Source: JAXMBN01 sp046349875
GTDB taxonomy: Bacteria; Planctomycetota; Planctomycetia; Pirellulales; Pirellulaceae
Direction of reading: 5' to 3'
DNA: 13,352 bases
Assembly (NCBI GenBank): GCA_046349875.1
Contig: JAXMBN010000071.1
Location: 1 to 13,352 of the forward strand
This document shows, piece after piece, positions 6,761-13,352 of the stretch (the first letter of the stretch is position 1; the number at the start of each line of letters is the position of its first letter). The translations under genes were made by a program, and so were the position numbers. The notes under the pieces were generated by a model that was given only the letters and a program-made list of their open reading frames with translations, searched no databases and was not told the origin of the DNA.

Positions 6761-8419
6761 TTAAAACTCGACAAAGGCCATCATCATATGGACGAACAGC
6801 ACCCACAGAGTGCTCCAGAGAATCGTTCGAGTGATCGCATAACTTACATCGCTGGCCATGTTCTTCGGCTGAACCGCAATGCGATAGGTTACCAAAGCCG
6901 TTCCAATGCCCGAGAGCAACAGTTTTAGTCCTAACCAATGCCACCCCACAAACAACCACGTATCGTGTTCTTGGATCGGAAGGTGATAGTAGTGCTTCCA
7001 ATAGGCGATTCCCAACTTGGGTTGCATCATCCGATGCACAATGAGACTCGTCAACGATGCCGCTTGGTAAGCACATGCATTCAGAAAAAGTATCCCAAAC
7101 GCAAAGTTCCAAACAACAGCGGGGAGCCAATAGCGATGGGGCGATGCACCCAGTAATTCCAAGGACTCGTATTGTCCACCGTATCGCTTGTTTCCGAGAT
7201 CCGCCGCTACTGCAGCCGAACATCTCGCTGCAACCAAAAGGGACGTGGTGATTGGTATCAGGATTCGATACAACGCAAATCCAATGACTCCTAACAGTTC
7301 TTCCATCAGAAGAGGCTCAGTATAAACCTTGTAGGGTAAATACCGCAACGTAAAGTAAGTCGATACAAATCCAATGATGCCACCCGAGATCATCAAGTAG
7401 ACAATCGCAGTCGGTCCGAAGACGAGCCCGGCATAATGTCGAAGGAATCGCATCCCCCACCGCGTTGTGGGAAACGGCCGTAGTCCGCCGATCAATCCCC
7501 AAGCCACCGACTCGACAATTCCACCGATTCGTTCGAAGTACCGAATACTCGAAGTAGGAATCACACGTAATACATCTGCAATCCCCAGTCGCGGTGCCAT
7601 TGGGCTCGATGATTCTGAGCCTCCTCTTACACTTGACGTTTCTTTTGCTTCTCCTGGCTTTATGGGCTCCTCATCACGATGCTCTCGAGGTCTCTCGTCC
7701 GACACTTCTTCGCCAACGCGTTCGGCGTCGGTAGTGATGATCTGCTTTTGATCGGTATCGAGCAACAGCCAATGATCGGCGTGAGGAAGAAAGCTCTGAT
7801 AATCGTGCGTGACGACGATCGATGGAATCGACTCTTCCTGTTGAATTTGGCGAATGAGTGCTGCGACTCGGCTGGCTGTTCCACGATCCAATCCCGTGGT
7901 TGGTTCATCATAAATCAAGAGGCTTGGTTTACTGGCAAGCACCTGAGCTAGACTTAATCGTTGACGCTGCCCACCACTTAATCGGCCAATCGGAACATCG
8001 GTGGGAACATGCAAATGTTCGAGCCACCATCGCGCAGAGTCATGAGGATCTTTACGGTGATCTTCGACCGATGGCGATCGCTGGACGTCTCGATGGTCCA
8101 ATGCCAATTGCACGTTTTCGATCGCTGACAACTCGTCTAGCAAAGCGGGATGCTGGAACACCAACCCGACTCGATGATGTTCCCACAAATCACGACTCTG
8201 GCCAACATCTTCCCAGTGAATCGATCCCGTCCAACGGATTCGCGCGTGTGGATCGTGACGTTTTTCCAGTCCTGCAAGGACTCGCAAAAAGGAAGATTTG
8301 CCTCCGCCGCTTTTGCCGATAAGCACGGTCAATCTTGAATCGGCCATCGCGAACGTCGAATCTCGTAAGAGCGTTCGCTCACCCACTATCAATGATAGAT
8401 TTTGCACGCGAATCGTCAT
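6761..8419 (-). CDS. Fused ABC transporter ATPase-permease, MlaF-MlaE type
   Basis: This 552-residue inner-membrane protein joins two usually separate subunits. Residues 1-230 are an ABC ATPase with Walker A GKSGGGKS (35-42), Q-loop Q89, signature LSGGQRQR (147-154), Walker B LLIYDEPT (167-173) and H-loop H205. A charged, Ser-rich linker (about 235-280) leads to an MlaE-like permease (about 285-552) with roughly five hydrophobic segments. The permease carries the family-typical stretch CSAAVAADLG (400-409) followed by ESLELLGASPHRYWLP (418-433). MlaFE transporters move phospholipids between the bacterial membranes and work with an MCE-domain protein (MlaD). Here the start ATG overlaps the stop of the preceding MCE-like gene as ATGA, with GAGG 7 nt upstream, which implies translational coupling and a shared complex. 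All ATPase catalytic motifs are intact. The transported substrate and direction cannot be told from sequence. Confidence 0.9.
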   Translation of the reverse strand: MTIRVQNLSLIVGERTLLRDSTFAMADSRLTVLIGKSGGGKSSFLRVLAGLEKRHDPHARIRWTGSIHWEDVGQSRDLWEHHRVGLVFQHPALLDELSAIENVQLALDHRDVQRSPSVEDHRKDPHDSARWWLEHLHVPTDVPIGRLSGGQRQRLSLAQVLASKPSLLIYDEPTTGLDRGTASRVAALIRQIQQEESIPSIVVTHDYQSFLPHADHWLLLDTDQKQIITTDAERVGEEVSDERPREHRDEEPIKPGEAKETSSVRGGSESSSPMAPRLGIADVLRVIPTSSIRYFERIGGIVESVAWGLIGGLRPFPTTRWGMRFLRHYAGLVFGPTAIVYLMISGGIIGFVSTYFTLRYLPYKVYTEPLLMEELLGVIGFALYRILIPITTSLLVAARCSAAVAADLGNKRYGGQYESLELLGASPHRYWLPAVVWNFAFGILFLNACAYQAASLTSLIVHRMMQPKLGIAYWKHYYHLPIQEHDTWLFVGWHWLGLKLLLSGIGTALVTYRIAVQPKNMASDVSYAITRTILWSTLWVLFVHMMMAFVEF

Positions 8420-9756
8420 CGCGTTGCCTCACTTTGCCTCAGCATCCCCTGTTGTCCCTGAAGACTTTGAGGATGAATCGGTAGTCCCTTTCCTCTCTGC
8501 AATCGATGCTTACCGAAAGCACTTGCATTACCGTTCGCTGATGCTGAAGGGTTCCATACGATCCACGCGCGATCCTTCATGAGAACCTGCGAGCGCAATA
8601 CGGCAACGAACTCAGGTGTTAGCCCTTCGTTGGTTCCAAAAATCGAAACACCAACTTCGTGCAGCCATGGATCGATGATCTCTTCCAAAACGCGAGCCAC
8701 CCGTTGACCGGCATCGCTTTCCCAATGCTTCTGCATCGATTGCTGAATCCAAGCCCCATCGCCAATGACGTCCTTCAATATCGCCACCAACGTCTCGCGA
8801 AGCTCAGGATCATGAAACAACTCCGACATCGCTTGTCGCGTCGTTTGTCGAACTTGAGCGTTGGCGCTCGTTTCCACGATAATATCCTCAACAACCTGCA
8901 ATATGTCGGATGCGTGCGACTCAAGTACCGGTATGCCTTCGCGTTTGAGAAACCTTTCGAACTCGCGTTGCACCAAATCGCGTTGGGGAAGCGGAGAGAC
9001 ATCGTAAAGATAGCGCCACGTGAATCGCCACACGCTGGCTCGCTCAAAGAGCTCCGCACCAATCTTTCTCCCCAACGGTGAGGCTTTTTGTTCTACGATT
9101 GGTAGAACTTCCGACTTGAGCAAGGGGATCAGCTTTTCATCGACCAAGGACTCTTGATACTTCACGCCGAGCTCTTCCAAGGAGTCCCGATGCTTCTCGA
9201 TGCTCTCTCGCAATCGCAGTTGAAATTGTGGCACGACGTCACTGACAATGCTAAGTATCCAAAGCTCCAACTCCCGCATCAATCGAGGCGACCGTTGTTC
9301 GATTCGTTGCCGCAACTCCTGATAGAGCCTTATTCGCTTATCCTCAGGGAATAGTGTTTGCGCAACCCATGCCATCGAATCAGGAGTCTCATAGTACTCC
9401 CAAGCTCCTTCGATGGCCCCCTGACCAAGGACCTGTTCACCAAAAGATCGTTCACCAAGTGATCGCTCGAGCGATAGGCGAACTTGCAAAGGCGAATCCG
9501 CAAGGCTTTCCACCGTTCCGATAAAAAGATAATCCTCTTCCTCTTTTCGAAAGACCGGCGTCTTTACCGATGGGCGAATGGATTCCTCATCCTCCAAGGT
9601 CACTACGAGCGGAACGTCCACGGGATACTGAAGGATATCCGATGCCACTTGCTGAACCTGGCGGCGGTCCACGTTCCAACAACACCATGCAACGAGAGCC
9701 ACGACGACTCCCATTCCCAATACAATCCTACGCCCAACCATTGCTCCGCTTCCCAT
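8416..9756 (-). CDS. Membrane-anchored protein with an MCE/MlaD-like segment
   Basis: The protein has 446 residues. One transmembrane segment lies at about 11-27, with the rest predicted periplasmic. Residues 45-98 resemble a divergent MCE domain: VPLVVTLEDEESIRPS, then PVFR, FIGTVESL and LQVRLSLE match the usual order of beta-strand, Asp, Gly-Leu-x-Pro-Gly-like turn, Val-Gly-x-Val and strand. The match is by eye. From about 118 to 390 the sequence looks mostly alpha-helical and charged, as in MCE proteins with a helical needle or coiled-coil tail. The last 40 residues are Gln/Gly/Ser-rich and probably disordered. The start may be ATG 9756 or ATG 9741, as both have purine-rich sequence upstream. 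It sits 44 nt after the NHLRC2-like gene, and its TGA overlaps the ATG of the ABC gene, so it is probably the lipid-binding partner of that transporter. Confidence 0.82.
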   Translation of the reverse strand: MGSGAMVGRRIVLGMGVVVALVAWCCWNVDRRQVQQVASDILQYPVDVPLVVTLEDEESIRPSVKTPVFRKEEEDYLFIGTVESLADSPLQVRLSLERSLGERSFGEQVLGQGAIEGAWEYYETPDSMAWVAQTLFPEDKRIRLYQELRQRIEQRSPRLMRELELWILSIVSDVVPQFQLRLRESIEKHRDSLEELGVKYQESLVDEKLIPLLKSEVLPIVEQKASPLGRKIGAELFERASVWRFTWRYLYDVSPLPQRDLVQREFERFLKREGIPVLESHASDILQVVEDIIVETSANAQVRQTTRQAMSELFHDPELRETLVAILKDVIGDGAWIQQSMQKHWESDAGQRVARVLEEIIDPWLHEVGVSIFGTNEGLTPEFVAVLRSQVLMKDRAWIVWNPSASANGNASAFGKHRLQRGKGLPIHPQSLQGQQGMLRQSEATR

Positions 9757-9800
9757 GCTCCCTTAATGACCTGCTCGCCCTCAATGATGATTAGGCGATG

Positions 9801-11996
9801 TCACTGTCCAAGCGGCATAGGAATCGCATACTTGAGTGATTGCTTCGGCGCACCCGTCGAAGTTGCATTCAATGCGATCGGAATATCGAAACATACCGTC
9901 TCGGCCAAGCAGACGCCTTGGCCATCCTCGCGACAATAATAGTACGTTACAGCGACCTGCATCCAATTCGCTTCTTTCTGTATCGGTGCCACAATCGAAA
10001 ACTTGGGATTGGGAGGCGTAACTTTATTGCGTACGATCTCTTTAGAAACGGGTCCCGTCAACCCAAATCGCGATTGAACAACATACCCCAACGGTGCCGT
10101 TTCATTCAGCTTCCAACCAACAGGTAGTTCCAGTTGCACGTCGATATCCACCTTGGTCGCTTGGGGGCCATATTGCATCGTGGCATGCTTCACATGAATG
10201 GCATCATCGGGTACGGCAGAGGTCAAGTTCGTGGGACTGCTCTTGCCAGGCGGAGTCAGGCCTTTCCACTTGAGTGTCGATAGTTTCGAAGTACGCAAAT
10301 CCCAAACCCGAATGCGGTGATTGTTTGTATCGGCAATAAAGAGCTTTCCATCCGCCACAGTCAATCCACTCGGTTCGTCCAATAACGGAGGGTCGTCGGT
10401 ACTACCACTCTTGCGACTCCCAACAAGCGTGCTCGATCGCTTGTTACTCAAGTCGATATACTTGATCTTGTTGTTGTAGGTATCCGCCACAAAGATTTTG
10501 TTCTGAAAGTAGGCAAGGCCTAGAGGATGCTGAAACAATGCCTGCCCCGGACCACCATCTTCATCGCCAAAGGTAAAGAGCCTCCCATCGGCCAACGTCG
10601 AAGTGCCCAAAAGCGTTTCGACAGGAGACTTCTCTTCAAAGGGGACGATTCGAATACTGCTTCCCTCACTATCGGCGACGAATAAATTTCGGCCATCACT
10701 AGCCAATCCACTTGGCTGTGCAAAGGCGGCCGAGTCATTCCCATAAGGTCGTCGCGGCAATTGAGGTCCGTCCGTGACGTCTTCGATCCCACTTCCAGCA
10801 ACAGGAGACAGCGATTTGCCATCGAGACTCAATCGCCATATCTGATGTGGACCAGCCATCGCAATGTAAAGCTGATCATCATGTATCCATAGATCCCACG
10901 GACTTCCTAACGGCGTTGCTTTGGGATTGCGAACATAGCGTTTAGGAATGGCCGCATTGACTTCAACTCCTGGAAACGGAGTATTCATTTGCACTCCGGT
11001 ACCAGCCACTGTTGTGACTTGCTTGCTCTGCAAATCGACGCGACGAATCAAATGATTCTCCGTATCTGCGACATATAGCGTTTGCTGATGCAATGCCAAG
11101 CCTTGCGGATGATTGAACTGAGCTTCCCCGAAACTACCATCGGCTTTGCCAACCTGCCCACTTCCAATGGTTTCGATCACCGTTCCATTCAAGTCGGAAA
11201 CGACTATACGATGATGATTGCTGTCGGATACAAAAAGCCGATCTTGCTGTTCATTGGTGATGATCTTGCCGGGAAATCTCAACGGCGTTGGCTCGGCTGA
11301 CTTAACTTCGAGATCGAGTGGGATCGGCTTACCAGTTAGTGCTTTGGCATATTTGGATGTTGCTTGCTTCAGAACCTTTTCGAGATCCTTGTATGCGATC
11401 TCACCGGAGTGCTTCCACACCACATAACCTTCTGGATCGATGAGCAACAACGTCGGCCATGTATTGACGGAATACTCTTTCCATAGTGTTTGGTCTCGAT
11501 CATTGATCACCGCATGATGGATATCGTAGCGCAACACCGCTTCGCGTATGTTTTGCGTGTCTCGCTCCGTTTCAAATTTGGCGGTGTGGACCCCAACCAC
11601 AAACAAGTCCTTTGAAAACTCTTTTTCGGCCTGGTCGAGCACCGGCAACACGTGCATGCAATTGATGCAGCAATAGGTCCAAAAATCGAGAAGGACGAGT
11701 TTTCCTTTGAGCGACTGCATGGAAATCGGTCGCTTCGTGTTGATCCATTCCGAGGTAACTGGAAACTCGACCGATTGACGATGGCGACTTAGCGCCGCCC
11801 CTTTTTGAAACGCGACCGGCGTGAGTTCTGTGACAGGAAATGTATTTTCCGCAGGGCGGTCGACTATCGGTAACTGGCATACGGTACATGAGGAACGATG
11901 GGGCAGAGCAGTGGGGAGCCCCGCCAGAAACATCAAGATCCAAAGCCACCAGGTCGACCGACTAGAAACGTGTGTATTTGAAGAGGTATTGGTCAT
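9801..11996 (-). CDS. NHLRC2-like thioredoxin/NHL beta-propeller protein
   Basis: About 731 residues, close to the length of human NHLRC2, with the same domain order: thioredoxin-like domain, NHL propeller, C-terminal beta domain. Counting from ATG 12005, an N-terminal hydrophobic segment (about 18-32, WWLWILMFLAGL) acts as signal or anchor. The thioredoxin domain (about 80-220) has DFWTYCCINC (107-116), the CCINC active site typical of NHLRC2, and a cis-Pro motif TWPT (182-185). NHL repeats run from about 245 to 595 with repeated motifs such as LYVADTENHLIRRVD and LFIADTNNHRIRVWD. The remaining 130 residues are strand-rich. I prefer the ATG at 11996, which has GGAG 9 nt upstream; for ATG 12005 that box is immediately adjacent. 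It is the first gene of a probable operon with the MCE-like and MlaFE genes. A redox role outside the cytoplasm is likely, but the substrate is unknown. Confidence 0.92.
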   Translation of the reverse strand: MTNTSSNTHVSSRSTWWLWILMFLAGLPTALPHRSSCTVCQLPIVDRPAENTFPVTELTPVAFQKGAALSRHRQSVEFPVTSEWINTKRPISMQSLKGKLVLLDFWTYCCINCMHVLPVLDQAEKEFSKDLFVVGVHTAKFETERDTQNIREAVLRYDIHHAVINDRDQTLWKEYSVNTWPTLLLIDPEGYVVWKHSGEIAYKDLEKVLKQATSKYAKALTGKPIPLDLEVKSAEPTPLRFPGKIITNEQQDRLFVSDSNHHRIVVSDLNGTVIETIGSGQVGKADGSFGEAQFNHPQGLALHQQTLYVADTENHLIRRVDLQSKQVTTVAGTGVQMNTPFPGVEVNAAIPKRYVRNPKATPLGSPWDLWIHDDQLYIAMAGPHQIWRLSLDGKSLSPVAGSGIEDVTDGPQLPRRPYGNDSAAFAQPSGLASDGRNLFVADSEGSSIRIVPFEEKSPVETLLGTSTLADGRLFTFGDEDGGPGQALFQHPLGLAYFQNKIFVADTYNNKIKYIDLSNKRSSTLVGSRKSGSTDDPPLLDEPSGLTVADGKLFIADTNNHRIRVWDLRTSKLSTLKWKGLTPPGKSSPTNLTSAVPDDAIHVKHATMQYGPQATKVDIDVQLELPVGWKLNETAPLGYVVQSRFGLTGPVSKEIVRNKVTPPNPKFSIVAPIQKEANWMQVAVTYYYCREDGQGVCLAETVCFDIPIALNATSTGAPKQSLKYAIPMPLGQ

Positions 11997-12005
11997 TCCA
12001 ACCAT

Positions 12006-12282
12006 CTCCGGAGAGGATCAAAACAGTTCGGCAAAGATAGCTCTTTGAGGTGCCTACTTCTACCTTAGCCAATTCTTGCGTCTTTTGCCTGGTTTCCCGC
12101 TATGGAATTCTAGCGTTTGGAATTTGGAGAAAAGGGGAAATTGAGTCTGATTAGGCTCGAACTTCTCAAAAGAAAGATTAGGCATTCCAAGTTCCCATTG
12201 CCGAAGAAACAAGTCGCCAGCTTGCAGTCCACTGAAATGCTGGCAATACGCTACGTATGTTTTGGGTTTGGGGGAAACATCG
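12006..12282. other. Divergent intergenic region
   Basis: These 277 bp must hold the promoters of the minus-strand operon and the plus-strand DUF1573 gene. I found only weak promoter-like pairs, for example TTGCAG (12222-12227) with CAATAC 16 bp on. A small inverted repeat CAAAGA/TCTTTG (12032-12047) lies close to the operon start, and GATTAGGC occurs twice (12149-12156 and 12176-12183). Either repeat could be a regulatory site, but nothing identifies a regulator. Confidence 0.4.
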
Positions 12283-13293
12283 ATGATGGGATGGAAAGAC
12301 ATCCGACGTGCGACTTTCTCGTTAGGCTTGGGGCTTTTGGGATGGCTCATCGTTTTGCAGGCCGAGGTCCATAGTCAACAATGGGCCTCAAAACTCTTCA
12401 CCGACAAGCACCATGATTTTGGTACGGTGGGACGCAATGCGAAGGCCGAGTTCGGCTTCACATTCACCAACCCATTCGAAGAAGACCTTCGCATATCATC
12501 CGTTCGCAGCAGTTGTGGCTGTACGAAGCCAACGATTTCGAAGAGTATTTGGCGGCCGGGGGAAAAGGGGGAGATATTGGCGCAGTTCAATACGACCTCC
12601 TTTATCGGCCACAAGCAAGCGATGATCACCGTTGTGATCGATCGCCCTTATTATGCAGAAGTACAGCTGACCGTATCGGGAAACATACGATCGGATATTG
12701 TCACAGAACCTGGTGAAGTTCGTTTTGGGGATGTCGATGTCGGTCAAAAGCGCGAAATCCCGGTCAAGATTTCGCATGCCGGCCGCACCGATTGGAAGAT
12801 TACCGACGTTCGAGGGAACTGCGAACATCTCGAGGTTCGCATGGACCCACCAGCTCGCCAAGGCGGCACCGTAATCTATACGTTGCGAGTACGACTTCGC
12901 GATGATGCCCCGGTTGGTGAGATAACCGACGAACTTACGATCGTGACCAACGATGGGCGATCCGATCATTTCGTGATGCCCGTCAGTGCACGAGTCCTTG
13001 CACCGGTAACGATCACGCCCAAGTTAGTTGCCCTTGGCCCCATCAAAAATGGAACCACTGCCAAACAAAAGCTCGTTGTCCGAGGCAACAAGCCATTCAG
13101 CATCACCGCGATCGATTGTAGCGATGCACGTTTTCAATTCACCATTCCACCGGGTGAAAAGCCTATCCATGTGGTCCCCTTCGAGTTTCAAGGGAATACA
13201 CAAGGTGGAGCGTTTCAACAAACGGTGCTCATTCGCACAAGCCTCGGCGAAACATTGACAGCCGATTGCATCATCACCGGCGAAGTCAATTGA
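12283..13293 (+). CDS. Exported DUF1573 protein
   Basis: The protein has 336 residues. I chose the ATG at 12283 (or the adjacent 12286) because GGGGGAA lies about 6 nt upstream; a TTG at 12262 would also be in frame. Residues 1-31 form a signal peptide or anchor (hydrophobic core FSLGLGLLGWLIVLQ). The first domain matches DUF1573: HDFGTVGRNAKAEFGFTFTN, then SSCGCTKP with cysteines at about 78 and 80, and a PGEKGEI turn. Two more Ig-like domains follow, with single cysteines at the matching place (DVRGNCEHLE and AIDCSDARF). DUF1573 proteins belong to the ASH/PapD-like beta-sandwich group, are common in planctomycetes and Bacteroidetes, and have no settled function. It is read divergently from the NHLRC2-like gene and is probably periplasmic or cell-surface. 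Confidence 0.9.
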   Translation: MMGWKDIRRATFSLGLGLLGWLIVLQAEVHSQQWASKLFTDKHHDFGTVGRNAKAEFGFTFTNPFEEDLRISSVRSSCGCTKPTISKSIWRPGEKGEILAQFNTTSFIGHKQAMITVVIDRPYYAEVQLTVSGNIRSDIVTEPGEVRFGDVDVGQKREIPVKISHAGRTDWKITDVRGNCEHLEVRMDPPARQGGTVIYTLRVRLRDDAPVGEITDELTIVTNDGRSDHFVMPVSARVLAPVTITPKLVALGPIKNGTTAKQKLVVRGNKPFSITAIDCSDARFQFTIPPGEKPIHVVPFEFQGNTQGGAFQQTVLIRTSLGETLTADCIITGEVN

Positions 13294-13303
13294 ACAAACG
13301 AAA

Positions 13304-13330
13304 GAGAGTAGAGAGTAGAGAGTAGAGAGT
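13304..13330. repeat. 7-bp tandem repeat (GAGAGTA)
   Basis: The unit GAGAGTA occurs three times in full plus six of seven bases of a fourth copy, starting 10 bp after the stop codon of the DUF1573 gene. It is non-coding here. Such purine-rich repeats can vary in copy number by slippage. No hairpin is possible within it. Confidence 0.85.
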
Positions 13331-13352
13331 TGCTAGAGGATACCTCAAAGTT

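Noticed and set aside
1..13352. tRNA, rRNA, CRISPR array, insertion sequence or prophage genes
   Set aside because: No cloverleaf-like block, regular spaced repeat, transposase or phage gene was seen on either strand.

Overview
The window looks like chromosomal DNA from a planctomycete, probably of the Pirellula/Rhodopirellula type. This is an inference from gene content: a very long secretin with many N-terminal repeats, a thioredoxin/NHL-propeller protein of the NHLRC2 type, a three-domain DUF1573 protein, mid-range GC and scattered single genes rather than dense operons. I see no phage, transposon, CRISPR or tRNA signal.

Layout. (1) 1-3507, minus: a secretin-family outer-membrane protein, cut by the left edge, with seven or eight small repeat domains before the C-terminal secretin pore. 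It holds what looks like a short, self-compensated frameshift patch at 1972-1995. (2) 3508-3905: intergenic, with a plausible sigma-70-like promoter for the next gene. (3) 3906-4226, plus: an A-type iron-sulfur carrier (IscA/ErpA/SufA family), followed by two inverted repeats and a clear rho-independent terminator. (4) 4559-5860, plus: a CbiE-CbiT fusion (CobL) of corrin-ring synthesis, without other cobalamin genes beside it and with a debatable start codon. (5) 6079-6435, minus: a small exported protein of unknown function with its own terminator at 5955-5989. (6) 12005 down to 6761, minus: three closely spaced genes, probably one operon. They are an NHLRC2-like thioredoxin/beta-propeller protein, a single-pass membrane protein with an MCE/MlaD-like segment, and a fused MlaF-MlaE-type ABC ATPase/permease. 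The last two genes overlap by ATGA. (7) 12283-13293, plus: an exported DUF1573 protein read divergently from that operon. (8) 13304-13330: a 7-bp tandem repeat.

How they work together. The best candidate for a little-described system is the three-gene minus-strand operon. It has the parts of a Mla-type lipid transporter in compact form: ATPase and permease in one chain, and a membrane-anchored MCE-like partner with a long helical region that could reach across the periplasm. Upstream sits an exported thioredoxin/NHL-propeller protein, unusual company for a lipid transporter. The link between the transporter and the thioredoxin-propeller protein rests only on gene order. The secretin, Fe-S carrier, CobL and DUF1573 genes appear to be separate transcription units.
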